Source: Bacillus sp. NP157 (lineage in GTDB: Bacteria; Pseudomonadota; Gammaproteobacteria; Xanthomonadales; Rhodanobacteraceae). From it: 64,000 nucleotides of DNA. A model generated the notes under the pieces. The model searched no databases. It had not been told where the DNA came from and worked only from the letters and a program-made list of their open reading frames with translations. Position 1 is the stretch's first letter. Each line of letters begins with the position of its first letter. Location of the stretch: positions 496,001 to 560,000 of the forward strand of contig CP076546.1 in the NCBI GenBank assembly GCA_018889975.1. Direction: 5' to 3'. This document shows, one piece after another, positions 8,930 to 16,375 of this stretch. Both the position numbers and the translations under genes were made by a program.

Positions 8930-8959
8930 TTGAATTTACCCCAGTCCGCCCGTTAACAT
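8930..8959 (+). promoter_or_regulatory. Predicted sigma70 promoter of rpsF operon
   Basis: TTGAAT (8930-8935) and TAACAT (8954-8959) with an 18-bp spacer. The expected start of transcription near 8966 leaves a leader of about 90 nt before rpsF. Confidence 0.55.
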
Positions 8960-8968
8960 GCGCGGCTA

Positions 8969-9045
8969 CCCCTCGGCCTTCGAGGGGTTTCTTGCCTCAC
9001 CGGCTGGTCCGGGAGGCTGCCATCCCCGTGAGGGGTGCATCCACA
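8969..9045 (+). promoter_or_regulatory. rpsF leader with hairpins
   Basis: The leader starts with a perfect 7-bp hairpin, CCCCTCG (8969-8975) with CGAGGGG (8981-8987), followed by TTTCTT, and has further GC pairings before the AAGGAG site. rpsF-rpsR leaders in other bacteria bind the S6:S18 dimer for autoregulation, so this is a candidate operator or attenuator; a matching binding motif was not proven. Confidence 0.4.
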
Positions 9046-9055
9046 AGGAGCCACC

Positions 9056-9469
9056 ATGCGTCATTATGAAGTCGTGTTCCTGGTCCATCCGGACCAGAGC
9101 GAGCAGGTGCCGGCCATGATCGAGCGTTACAAGACGCTGATCGAAGGCGACAACGGCAAGATCCACCGTCTCGAAGACTGGGGCCGCCGCCAGCTGGCGT
9201 ACCCGATCGAAAACCTCGCCAAGGCTCACTACGTGATGCTGAACATCGAGGTTTCGCAGACCGTCCTGAACGAGCTCGAGACGGGCTTCCGCTTCAACGA
9301 CGCCGTCCTGCGCCACCTGGTCATCCGTCGTGACGAAGCCGACGCCGAGCCGTCGTTCATCCTGAAGAGCAAGGAAAAGGATGAGCAGAAGGGTTCGCGT
9401 CGCCGTGACGACGACAACGACGACCGCGGCGCTCGCGACAGCGACAGCGACCGCGACAGCGACGATTAA
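9056..9469 (+). CDS. rpsF: 30S ribosomal protein bS6
   Basis: 137-aa ribosomal protein of the 30S platform, partner of bS18. The N-terminal [14 protein letters not shown] fold is typical. The C-terminal 30 residues are a low-complexity tail of Asp, Arg and Ser, comparable in place to the Glu tail modified by RimK in E. coli. I chose ATG 9056 with AAGGAG at 9045-9050 instead of an in-frame start at 9035. First gene of rpsF-rpsR-rplI; no priB gene lies between rpsF and rpsR. Confidence 0.96.
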   Translation: MRHYEVVFLVHPDQSEQVPAMIERYKTLIEGDNGKIHRLEDWGRRQLAYPIENLAKAHYVMLNIEVSQTVLNELETGFRFNDAVLRHLVIRRDEADAEPSFILKSKEKDEQKGSRRRDDDNDDRGARDSDSDRDSDD

Positions 9470-9484
9470 TCGGGGAATACAGCC

Positions 9485-9715
9485 ATGTCTAAGTTTTTCC
9501 GCCGCCGTAAGTTCTGCCGCTTCACCGCTGAAGGCGTGAAGGAGATCGATTACAAGGATCTCAACACCCTGCGTCAGTACGTGACCGAGAACGGCAAGAT
9601 CGTTCCGAGCCGCATCACCGGCACCAAGGCGCGTTACCAGCGCCAGCTGGCGACCGCTATCAAGCGCGCCCGCTTCCTGTCGCTGCTGCCGTACACGGAC
9701 AACCACGACGTCTGA
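9485..9715 (+). CDS. rpsR: 30S ribosomal protein bS18
   Basis: 76-aa basic protein that binds 16S rRNA together with bS6. The N-terminus has the RRRKFCRFT motif, followed by the [17 protein letters not shown] and [14 protein letters not shown] segments conserved in bS18. It follows rpsF after 15 bp. Confidence 0.97.
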   Translation: MSKFFRRRKFCRFTAEGVKEIDYKDLNTLRQYVTENGKIVPSRITGTKARYQRQLATAIKRARFLSLLPYTDNHDV

Positions 9716-9722
9716 TCCGGCT

Positions 9723-9748
9723 AGCCCTCTCCTGCAAGGGGGAGGGCT
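9723..9748 (+). terminator. Intercistronic hairpin rpsR-rplI
   Basis: A 10-bp stem between AGCCCTCTCC (9723-9732) and GGGGAGGGCT-like sequence ending 9748, with a 6-nt loop and only a short TTT behind it. It may be an attenuator or mRNA-stabilising hairpin that lowers rplI output. Confidence 0.45.
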
Positions 9749-9823
9749 TTCCATCTCAGGCAACTTTCGGACAACCGTCCTGGCTGCGCGGGCCACACCC
9801 GTGCTAACGAAAAGGAATATCCC

Positions 9824-10270
9824 ATGGAACTCATTCTTCTTGAGAAGGTGAAGAACCTCGGTAACCTCGGCGACAAGGTCAACGTCAAGCCGGGTTACGG
9901 TCGTAACTTCCTCCTCCCGACCGGCAAGGCTGCTCGTGCCAACGCCGCCAACATCGCTGCGTTCGAAGCGCGTCGCGCCGAGTACGAAGCCAAGGCAAAG
10001 GACCAGCTGTCCGGTGCCGAGGCGCGTGCCGCCAAGCTTGACGGCGTCGAGATCACCATCGAAGTCAACGCTTCGCCGGAAGGCAAGCTGTTCGGTTCGG
10101 TCACCCCGCGTGACATCGCCGACAAGCTGACCGCCGACGGCTATGCCGTCGACAAGAGCGAAGTGATCCAGGGCGAAGGCCCGTTCCGCAACACGGGCGA
10201 TTTCGAGGTTGTCATCAGCCTCCACGCCGACGTGCAGCAGACGGTCAAGGTCAAGGTCATCGGCGCGTAA
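9824..10270 (+). CDS. rplI: 50S ribosomal protein bL9
   Basis: 148-aa ribosomal protein with the N-terminal rRNA-binding domain ([17 protein letters not shown] and the [10 protein letters not shown] signature), a connecting helix of about 35 residues, and a C-terminal domain. Length is standard. It closes the rpsF operon: an intrinsic terminator follows 26 bp after the stop. Confidence 0.97.
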   Translation: MELILLEKVKNLGNLGDKVNVKPGYGRNFLLPTGKAARANAANIAAFEARRAEYEAKAKDQLSGAEARAAKLDGVEITIEVNASPEGKLFGSVTPRDIADKLTADGYAVDKSEVIQGEGPFRNTGDFEVVISLHADVQQTVKVKVIGA

Positions 10271-10296
10271 GCACCGATCACCCGCTGGATCAGAAG

Positions 10297-10327
10297 ACGG
10301 GCGCCCTTGTGGCGCCCGTTTTTTTTT
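10297..10327 (+). terminator. Intrinsic terminator of rplI
   Basis: Perfect stem ACGGGCGCC / GGCGCCCGT with a short loop, then a run of nine T. Strong rho-independent terminator. Confidence 0.92.
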
Positions 10328-10393
10328 GCGTGCCGCGCGGCGCTCGGGCGTGGTCGCGTACACCCTGCGGCGCTCGGGCGTGGTCGCAGGACC

Positions 10394-10531
10394 AGCCCTC
10401 GGCGCCCACCCTCGCTGCTCAGACAGGTCCTCCGCGCTCGACAAGGGTGGCCGCAGCCGCGGCCCATGTACTTATCGGCCTACGGCCGCTCACTTGTGCG
10501 GAACTCGCCTCGAGGGTGGGCGCCGAGGGCT
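10394..10531 (+). repeat. Type-1 unit (138 bp), copy A1
   Basis: Bounded by perfect 21-bp inverted termini (10394-10414 and 10511-10531), starting AGCCCTCGGCG and ending CGCCGAGGGCT. The interior holds CTGCTCAGACAG, a short GGCCTACGGCC palindrome and GAACTCGCCTCGAGGG. Confidence 0.88.
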
Positions 10532-10599
10532 GTTCTTGCAGGCAGCGCGCGACATGCGGGAAACCGGTCTGGGGCTTGGCCCAACGCTGCAATGTTGTT

Positions 10600-10621
10600 G
10601 TAGGAGCGCGCCTGCGCGCGA
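10600..10621 (+). repeat. GTAG-type REP, forward (copy A)
   Basis: Full 22-bp REP, downstream of unit A1 and facing the reverse REP at 10737. Confidence 0.9.
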
Positions 10622-10736
10622 AAACCAACAGGGCGGGGATGCTGGAACCTGATTCACCGATTCATGCGAACGCACTCGACGAACACCGCGATGGTGGTCG
10701 TGGGCTCTGACATTTGATGGGTTCAGACAATCCCAT

Positions 10737-10758
10737 ACGCGCGCAGGCGCGCTCCTAC
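10737..10758 (-). repeat. GTAG-type REP, reverse (copy A)
   Basis: REP with one end mismatch, located before unit A2. The 115-bp stretch between the two REPs resembles the equivalent spacer of copy C (shared GGAACCTGATTCA motif). Confidence 0.88.
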
Positions 10759-10829
10759 AAAAGCCGCCGTTGCGTCGGGGATGGCGATGCCGCCGCCGTC
10801 CAACCCAGCTTGCGACATGGTGGAAGAAG

Positions 10830-11068
10830 AGCCCTCGGCGCCTACCCTCGAGGCGAGTTCGTGGCGGCGAGGGGGCCGGGCGGAAGAAGCCCGAACGGGG
10901 CCGGCCACGATGGCCGGCCGTTCTTGTTGAGGCAGGATGCCGAATCAAGAACCTCCGCCCGGCACCCGGTGCGCGGCCGTAGGCCCATAGATAAACGGGC
11001 TGCGGAGCAGCCCCTCCCTGTCGCACGCCAGAACGCTGTCTGAGCAGCGAGGGTAGGCGCCGAGGGCT
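10830..11068 (-). repeat. Type-2 unit (239 bp), copy A2
   Basis: Same 21-bp inverted termini as type 1 (10830-10850 and 11048-11068, perfect match). The interior holds a strong hairpin GGCCGGCC-ACGAT-GGCCGGCC (10899-10919) and a TTCTTG/CAAGAA pairing. Type 2 looks like type 1 with about 100 bp added. Confidence 0.88.
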
Positions 11069-11123
11069 CTTCCTGCGACCACGTACGAGCGCTGCGGGGA
11101 GATTCGGGATCGAGGGGCGCCAA

Positions 11124-11145
11124 TCGCGCGCAGGCGCGCTCCTAC
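11124..11145 (-). repeat. GTAG-type REP, reverse (end of copy A)
   Basis: Full 22-bp REP that closes composite copy A, about 145 bp before the porin start. Confidence 0.9.
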
Positions 11146-11153
11146 ATTTCTCA

Positions 11154-11179
11154 GGGGGTGGTGGGGTGGGGGCGGGGGG
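11154..11179 (+). other. Potential G-quadruplex
   Basis: Four G-runs of 5, 4, 5 and 6 on the + strand with loops of only 4, 1 and 1 nt. It sits in the region upstream of the porin gene, directly after a REP, so it may affect the leader or promoter. Confidence 0.6.
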
Positions 11180-11289
11180 TGGCGGTCTCGGGGCCAATGG
11201 CCATGCGGCTTGCGGTGGTGTGGGTTGGCCGGGCGTGTGTCGTCTCCTACATTCGACGGTCGCATGAAAAAAGCAGGATCGGGTTGGCG

Positions 11290-12516
11290 ATGACGAAGTG
11301 GTGGTGGCGGCCTTGCATAGGCCTGGCGGGTGGCGTGTTGGGTTCGGCGGGCGTGGGTGCGACGGAAGTCCCGCTGGATGAGCGGATTTATGTCGAGACG
11401 CGTTACCGCTACAGCAACCTGCATTCGGACGGGAAGCCGCGGCGGGGGCATGCGAATACGTTGCGGGCGCGGCTCGGTTACCACTTCGACTTTGGCAGCG
11501 GCTGGACCGCGTACGCCGAAGGCCTGCGCACCTGGTCGCTGTTCGGCTCGCAATACGACGATGGCTCGGGCTGGCGCACGCCCTATCCGGCCGAGCCCGA
11601 TCCCGCGTCGACCAACCTGAGCAATGCATGGGTCGGTTATCGCGACGACGCTGTGTCGTTTCGCGTGGGCCGCCAGTTCGTGCGGCTGGATAACGGGCGT
11701 TTCTTCAGCAACAACCCGTGGCGGCAGAACCTGCAGTCCTTCGATGGCGTGTCCGCCTCGTGGAAGGCGTGGAAGGGCGGTGAGCTGGGCTATCACTGGC
11801 TGGGCCGGGTCAACCGGACGCTGGGCGCCGACTTCCATGACCGCGACCAGCGGCGCTGGAAGCTCGATGCGCACCTGCTGCATGCCGACCAGGCCTTGCC
11901 CGTAGGCAAGCTCACCGCCTACGGCTACTTCGTTCGCAACGACACCTCGTCAGTGAACTCCGTGCGCACGGCTGGCGCCCGGTGGACCGGCAAGCAGGCC
12001 GTGGGCCCCGCTGGCACCACGCTCGGCTGGACGGCGGAATGGGCGCGACAGCACGATTACGCCAACAACCCCGGGCGTTTCAGCCTCGGCTACCACCTGC
12101 TGGAAGCGAGTTACGGCATCGCGCCCATTGCCGTGCGCGTCGGCGACGAACGGCTGGACGGCGATGGTCGCCACGCGTTCAACGTCGCCTACGGCGCGGC
12201 CCGTGCCTTCAACGGCTGGGTCGTCGCCTTCAGGATTCCGAAGGACGGGCTCCAGGAGCGCTATGCGGGCCTATATGGCACGGTCGAGGCGGGGCGCAAG
12301 CTCACCTGGCAGGTCACGTATCGCCATTTCGAGCCGGTGCGGGGCGCCGCCGCGGCCATGCTCGGCAACGAACTGGATGCCGGCGTGCAGGTCAACGTGG
12401 CGAAGGGCCTGTCCCTCGAGATGCAGTACGGCGACTACCGCGCCAGCAGTCACGGCGTCGACGAGCGCAAGCTATGGCTCATCGCCGAGTACCGTTTTGG
12501 TCGCGCACCCGACTGA
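11290..12516 (+). CDS. Outer-membrane porin-like beta-barrel protein
   Basis: 408-aa predicted outer-membrane protein. The N-terminus from ATG 11290 is a signal peptide with likely cleavage after VGA (about residue 24). The mature protein has many alternating aromatic/polar strands, begins with VETRYRYSNL and ends in EYRFGRAPD. The ...YRF close to the C-terminus fits a barrel insertion signal, though extra residues follow. The pattern resembles alginate-export/OprD-like porins. Substrate unknown. It stands alone between composite repeat A and dnaB. Upstream in-frame starts from 11158 would add a non-signal extension and were rejected. Confidence 0.75.
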   Translation: MTKWWWRPCIGLAGGVLGSAGVGATEVPLDERIYVETRYRYSNLHSDGKPRRGHANTLRARLGYHFDFGSGWTAYAEGLRTWSLFGSQYDDGSGWRTPYPAEPDPASTNLSNAWVGYRDDAVSFRVGRQFVRLDNGRFFSNNPWRQNLQSFDGVSASWKAWKGGELGYHWLGRVNRTLGADFHDRDQRRWKLDAHLLHADQALPVGKLTAYGYFVRNDTSSVNSVRTAGARWTGKQAVGPAGTTLGWTAEWARQHDYANNPGRFSLGYHLLEASYGIAPIAVRVGDERLDGDGRHAFNVAYGAARAFNGWVVAFRIPKDGLQERYAGLYGTVEAGRKLTWQVTYRHFEPVRGAAAAMLGNELDAGVQVNVAKGLSLEMQYGDYRASSHGVDERKLWLIAEYRFGRAPD

Positions 12517-12536
12517 ACCGGAAGGTTTCCCACAAG

Positions 12537-12545
12537 TTATCCACA
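12537..12545 (+). promoter_or_regulatory. DnaA box upstream of dnaB
   Basis: Perfect consensus TTATCCACA, followed a few bases later by CTTATCC. It is in the 123-bp gap before dnaB, 95 bp upstream of its start, and suggests DnaA control of dnaB rather than an origin. Confidence 0.6.
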
Positions 12546-12639
12546 GACTTATCCTCTCAACGCCTGAGACCCGGGCGCGTATCATGGCCAGACGGCGACC
12601 CGGGCCCGGGTCAGCGCCGAATGCATGACGAGGTAATCC

Positions 12640-14070
12640 ATGTCCTTCAATCCCGACCGCGGCGAGCGGGGCGGGCGCGGCGAGCGCGGTGAGCGCCGCC
12701 GACGCGAGCCTTCCGCCATCGACGCCCTTCGCGTACCGCCCAATTCCATCGAGGCGGAGCAGGCGGTGCTGGGCGGCCTGATGCTTTCGCCCGACGCGCT
12801 GGACAAGGTCGCGGACAAGCTCACGGACGAGGATTTCTACCGCAAGGATCACCGGATGATCTGGCGGGCGATCAACGAACTCGCCGGCAAGGGCCTGCCC
12901 TGCGATGCCATCACGCTGGGCGAGTGGTTCGCGTCCAACGAGATGGATGAAATGGTCGGTGGCGCGACCTACCTGATCGAACTGGCCAACGCCACGCCCA
13001 GCGCCGCGAACATCGCGGCCTATGGCGACATCGTTCGCGAGAAATCCGTGCTTCGCCAGCTGATCGATGCGGGCACGGCCATCACCGAAGACGGCTTCCG
13101 CCCCGAGGGCAAGAGCGTCCAGGAAGTGATGGAAATGGCCGAGCAGCGCGTGTTCCGCATCGCGGAATCCGGCGCGCGCGGCAAGAAAGACATCGTGTCC
13201 ATGCGCGAGGCGGTAAGCGACGCGTTCCGCATGCTCACCGAGCGCTACGAGAACCGTGGCCAGCTCACCGGCCTGTCCACCGGTTTCACCGACCTGGACG
13301 AGCTCACCGCGGGCCTGCAGCCGTCCGACCTGATCATCGTCGCGGCGCGTCCCTCGATGGGCAAGACGGCGTTCGCGCTGAACCTGGCCGAAGCCGCCGC
13401 CATGCGTGCGAAGAAAGCGGTGGCCGTGTTCTCGATGGAAATGTCCGCCTCCCAGCTGGCGTTCCGACTGATTTCCTCGCTGGGCCGCATCCATGCGCAG
13501 CACCTGCGTAACGGCGACCTTGCCGAGGAAGACTGGCCGCGCGTCACGTCGGCCATCACCATGCTGTCCGACGCGAAGATCTTCATCGACGACACCCCCG
13601 CGATGTCGCCGGTGGAAATGCGTTCGCGTTCGCGCCGCCTGCAACGCGAGCATGGCCTTGGCCTGATCGTGATCGACTACCTGCAGCTGATGCAGGTGCC
13701 GGGCAACAAGGAAAACCGCGCGACGGAAATCTCCGAGATCTCGCGTGGCCTGAAGGCGCTGGCCAAGGAACTCAACGTGCCGGTGATCGCGCTGTCGCAG
13801 TTGAACCGCTCACTGGAGCAGCGCGCCGACAAGCGCCCGATGATGTCCGATCTTCGCGAATCCGGCGCTATCGAGCAGGATGCGGACGTAATCATGTTCA
13901 TCTACCGCGACGACTACTACAACAAGGAGTCGCCGGATAAGGGCCTGGCCGAGATCATCATCGGCAAGCAGCGAAACGGCCCGACCGACACCGTGAAACT
14001 GGCTTTCCTCGGTCATTACACCAAATTCGAGAACTGGACCCCGGATTCCTACGTGGGCAGCTTCGAATGA
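12640..14070 (+). CDS. dnaB: Replicative DNA helicase DnaB
   Basis: 476-aa hexameric 5'-3' helicase of the replisome. An Arg/Gly-rich N-terminal stretch (about 1-27) precedes the N-terminal DnaB domain and linker; the RecA-like C-terminal domain has Walker A in ARPSMGKTAF, Walker B around LIVIDYLQLM and the SQLNRSLEQR segment. No intein is present. The gene follows the porin with a DnaA box between. Confidence 0.97.
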   Translation: MSFNPDRGERGGRGERGERRRREPSAIDALRVPPNSIEAEQAVLGGLMLSPDALDKVADKLTDEDFYRKDHRMIWRAINELAGKGLPCDAITLGEWFASNEMDEMVGGATYLIELANATPSAANIAAYGDIVREKSVLRQLIDAGTAITEDGFRPEGKSVQEVMEMAEQRVFRIAESGARGKKDIVSMREAVSDAFRMLTERYENRGQLTGLSTGFTDLDELTAGLQPSDLIIVAARPSMGKTAFALNLAEAAAMRAKKAVAVFSMEMSASQLAFRLISSLGRIHAQHLRNGDLAEEDWPRVTSAITMLSDAKIFIDDTPAMSPVEMRSRSRRLQREHGLGLIVIDYLQLMQVPGNKENRATEISEISRGLKALAKELNVPVIALSQLNRSLEQRADKRPMMSDLRESGAIEQDADVIMFIYRDDYYNKESPDKGLAEIIIGKQRNGPTDTVKLAFLGHYTKFENWTPDSYVGSFE

Positions 14071-14077
14071 TCGGCGT

Positions 14078-14102
14078 AACCTCCGTCCTGACGACGGGGG
14101 TT
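14078..14102 (+). promoter_or_regulatory. Hairpin between dnaB and monooxygenase gene
   Basis: AACCTCCGTC (14078-14087) pairs fully with GACGGGGGTT (14093-14102) around a 5-nt loop. No T-run follows. It covers the G-rich segment just 5' of ATG 14107, so it could hide the ribosome binding site or end dnaB transcripts weakly. Confidence 0.45.
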
Positions 14103-14106
14103 GCGC

Positions 14107-15555
14107 ATGCACACCGACCACCACGATGTCCTGATCATCGGCGCAGGCCTTTCCGGCATCGGCATGGCCTGCAGGCTGGCATCGGCGTGCCCGGGTAAAA
14201 GCGTCGCCATCCTCGAGCGCCGCCACGCCCTCGGCGGCACCTGGGATCTGTTCCGCTATCCCGGAGTCCGCTCGGACTCCGACATGTTCACCTTCGGCTT
14301 CGGTTTCCGGCCCTGGCACGAACTGAAAGTGCTGGCCGATGGTCCCTCCATCCTCGCCTACATCGAGGCGACGGCACGCGAGCACGGGATCGAGCCGAAG
14401 ATTCGTTTCGGCATGCGCACCACGCATGCGTCGTGGTCGTCGGCTACGTCCACGTGGACCGTGACTGCCGTCGACGATGCCGGCACCGAACACCATCTCA
14501 CCGCCAGCTTCCTCGTCGGCTGCACGGGGTACTACGCCTATGACGAAGGCTACGTCCCCGCGTTCGATGGAGTCGAGACCTTCCAGGGGCGCTTCGTCCA
14601 TCCACAGCACTGGCCGCACGACCTGGACGTGGCGGACAAGCGCGTGGTCGTCATCGGAAGTGGGGCGACGGCGATCACGCTGGTGCCTGCACTTGCACGC
14701 ACGGCGGCGCACGTCACCATGTTGCAGCGTTCGCCGGGCTACGTGATGTCGCTGCCATCGCGCGACGCGATATCCGCGGCGTTATTGCATGTGCTGCCCG
14801 CGAAGCTCGTCTACGCGCTCGCACGACGGCGCAACATCGCGCTGCAACGCCTGCTCTACCGTGCTGCGATGCGCTGGCCACGCCGCGTGCGTTCGCTGCT
14901 GCTGGCCGGCGTGCGTCATCAGCTGGAGGGCGCCGCGTCGCTGGCCGACTTCACGCCCACCTATAACCCGTGGGAACAGCGCCTCTGCGTGATACCGGAC
15001 CATGACCTGTTCCACGCGTTGCGAGACGGCAAGGCGTCGGTGTGGACCGACACTGTGGCGAGCTTCACCCCGACCGGCCTGCGGCTGGCGTCCGGCGCCA
15101 CGATCGATGCCGACGTCGTGGTCGCCGCCACCGGATTCCACCTGCAGGTGCTGGGCGGCATGACCCTCGATGTCGACGGCGCCGCGCGCGATCCCGGCAC
15201 GCTGTTGACCTACAAAGGCGTCTTGCTCGAAGGCATTCCGAACGCAGCCGTGTTGTTCGGTTACATCAACGCGTCATGGACCCTGAAGGTCGACCTCGCC
15301 GCGCAATACGTCTGCCGCCTGCTGGCCTGGATGAAGCAGCGCGACGTCCATGTCGTCATGCCGCAGGCGCCTCGCGGCCAGGCGCTGGCGACGTGCATCA
15401 TGGATTCGCTCCACGCGGGCTACGTCGAGCGCGGCGAAGCCCGGCTACCCAGGCAGGGCAGGGAGGCGCCATGGCGAGTCAGCCATCGCTACGAGGAAGA
15501 CCGGCGGGTGCTACTCGACGATCCCATCGATGATCCGGCGCTGGTCCATCATTGA
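14107..15555 (+). CDS. Flavin-containing (Baeyer-Villiger-type) monooxygenase
   Basis: 482-aa NADPH/FAD monooxygenase. FAD-binding GAGLSG is at the N-terminus, followed by the FQGRFVHPQHWP segment that fits the Baeyer-Villiger fingerprint FxGxxxHxxxWP. The second nucleotide motif GSGATA comes next, and VVAATGF near residue 340 is also typical. The enzyme would insert oxygen next to a ketone carbonyl or oxidise a soft heteroatom; substrate unknown. ATG 14107 was preferred over TTG 14101. It may be co-transcribed with dnaB only by read-through, and it is convergent with the phosphatase-like gene. Confidence 0.9.
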   Translation: MHTDHHDVLIIGAGLSGIGMACRLASACPGKSVAILERRHALGGTWDLFRYPGVRSDSDMFTFGFGFRPWHELKVLADGPSILAYIEATAREHGIEPKIRFGMRTTHASWSSATSTWTVTAVDDAGTEHHLTASFLVGCTGYYAYDEGYVPAFDGVETFQGRFVHPQHWPHDLDVADKRVVVIGSGATAITLVPALARTAAHVTMLQRSPGYVMSLPSRDAISAALLHVLPAKLVYALARRRNIALQRLLYRAAMRWPRRVRSLLLAGVRHQLEGAASLADFTPTYNPWEQRLCVIPDHDLFHALRDGKASVWTDTVASFTPTGLRLASGATIDADVVVAATGFHLQVLGGMTLDVDGAARDPGTLLTYKGVLLEGIPNAAVLFGYINASWTLKVDLAAQYVCRLLAWMKQRDVHVVMPQAPRGQALATCIMDSLHAGYVERGEARLPRQGREAPWRVSHRYEEDRRVLLDDPIDDPALVHH

Positions 15556-15592
15556 CGACCCGCGCCACCACCATCGACCTATCCAAATTCCT

Positions 15593-15925
15593 TCAGGACC
15601 GCCCCGTCAGTAGCGGCCCCACGCGCGCCTCCAGCAACGCTACCAACTCGTCCTGCATGAACCCGTAGTCATCGGGGATGTCGACGCAAACCACGCGCGC
15701 CTTGCCCAGTCCCGCCTTGAATCCCCGGCGCAACTTCGCGAGGTGGGCTTTCTCCATCACCACGATCAGCTCGGCCCAGCGAACCTGCTCCATGCTGACG
15801 GGCACGTCGGCGTCGCGATTGACCCCGGCAGAGTCCGTTTCGATGCCGGGCCACGCGGAAAAAACCTGCTCGGCCGTCGGGCTGCGCAGGCGGTTCTTGC
15901 CACAGAGGAAAAGGACGCGGGTCAT
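15593..15925 (-). CDS. Low-molecular-weight protein-tyrosine-phosphatase-like protein
   Basis: 110-aa protein with a P-loop LFLCGKNRLRSPTAE near the N-terminus. Cys8 and Arg14 match the nucleophile and the Arg of the CX5R loop, but the sequence is C-G-K-N-R-L-R, unlike the usual CxxNxCRS. The protein is about 40 residues shorter than classical LMW-PTPs and fits a predicted short family (COG4551). A DIPDDY segment may hold the general acid. Start ATG 15925; longer in-frame starts cover low-quality sequence. Confidence 0.8.
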   Translation of the reverse strand: MTRVLFLCGKNRLRSPTAEQVFSAWPGIETDSAGVNRDADVPVSMEQVRWAELIVVMEKAHLAKLRRGFKAGLGKARVVCVDIPDDYGFMQDELVALLEARVGPLLTGRS

Positions 15926-16017
15926 CGGCGCATCGTAACGTGACCGGTTTCCATTGCGCGATCCGCCGAATTCCCCGACCATCCCGGGACGGCCAAGGGG
16001 GCCTGGGGAGGGAATCC

Positions 16018-16362
16018 ATGCGTTGTTTTGTCCATCATGAGGCGGAAGCCGTGGCGGTCTGCCGTAGCTGCCTGAAAGGCACGTGCGCCGCCTGTGCGCG
16101 GCCGGTGACGCTGGGCGTGGCATGTTCGGAAGCGTGCCTGCCGATCGCCGACCGCATCAGCCAGGTGCAGCTGGCCAGTTCGCGCAACCTGCCGGTCTAC
16201 AGGATGCAGCCGGCGCTCACCCTCCTGATGATCCTGGTTTTCCTCGGCATGGGCATCGACAACCTCCGTTACAGCCTCACCTCGATGGTCGGCTGGTTCG
16301 GCATCGTCGCCGCCGTGGCCGTCAGCGTTTTGTTCCTGCGCGCACGCCGCCGCAAGCCCTAG
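16018..16362 (+). CDS. B-box-type zinc-binding small membrane protein
   Basis: 114 aa. Residues 3-40 are rich in Cys/His (CFVHHEAEAVAVCRSC, then CAACA and a CSEAC segment) and look like a B-box-type zinc-binding module seen at the N-terminus of many bacterial membrane proteins. Two hydrophobic helices follow (about 65-83 and 88-106) and the C-terminus is Arg/Lys-rich. Function unknown. It ends 13 bp before the SGNH-hydrolase gene, so the two likely form an operon. ATG 16018 follows a GGGAGGGAAT sequence. Confidence 0.8.
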   Translation: MRCFVHHEAEAVAVCRSCLKGTCAACARPVTLGVACSEACLPIADRISQVQLASSRNLPVYRMQPALTLLMILVFLGMGIDNLRYSLTSMVGWFGIVAAVAVSVLFLRARRRKP

Positions 16363-16375
16363 GAGGGATTCGCAG

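Larger units (their letters stand above)
10332..11145. repeat. Composite repeat, copy A
   Basis: This gene-free stretch between the rplI terminator and the porin gene is one copy of a composite repeat. In order: outer arm with two GGCGCTCGGGCGTGG motifs, a 138-bp inverted-terminus unit, a forward REP, a spacer of about 115 bp, a reverse REP, a 239-bp inverted-terminus unit in opposite orientation, the other outer arm, and a last reverse REP. Copies B (reverse-complement order) and C occur near 39 and 59 kb. Open frames across it are only side effects of GC content. Confidence 0.88.

Noticed and set aside
10209-11043. Several overlapping frames of 60-150 codons across composite repeat A
   Set aside because: They cross terminators and REPs, are not kept between the three repeat copies, and read the same repeat in different frames.
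10830-11068. tRNA or known structured RNA in the 239-bp unit
   Set aside because: Hairpins do not form a cloverleaf, and no tRNA-like TTCGA or CCA end is present; an unknown RNA remains possible and is listed as a finding.
12531-12560. Replication origin near the DnaA box
   Set aside because: Only one perfect box, no AT-rich unwinding element and no dnaA/dnaN next to it.
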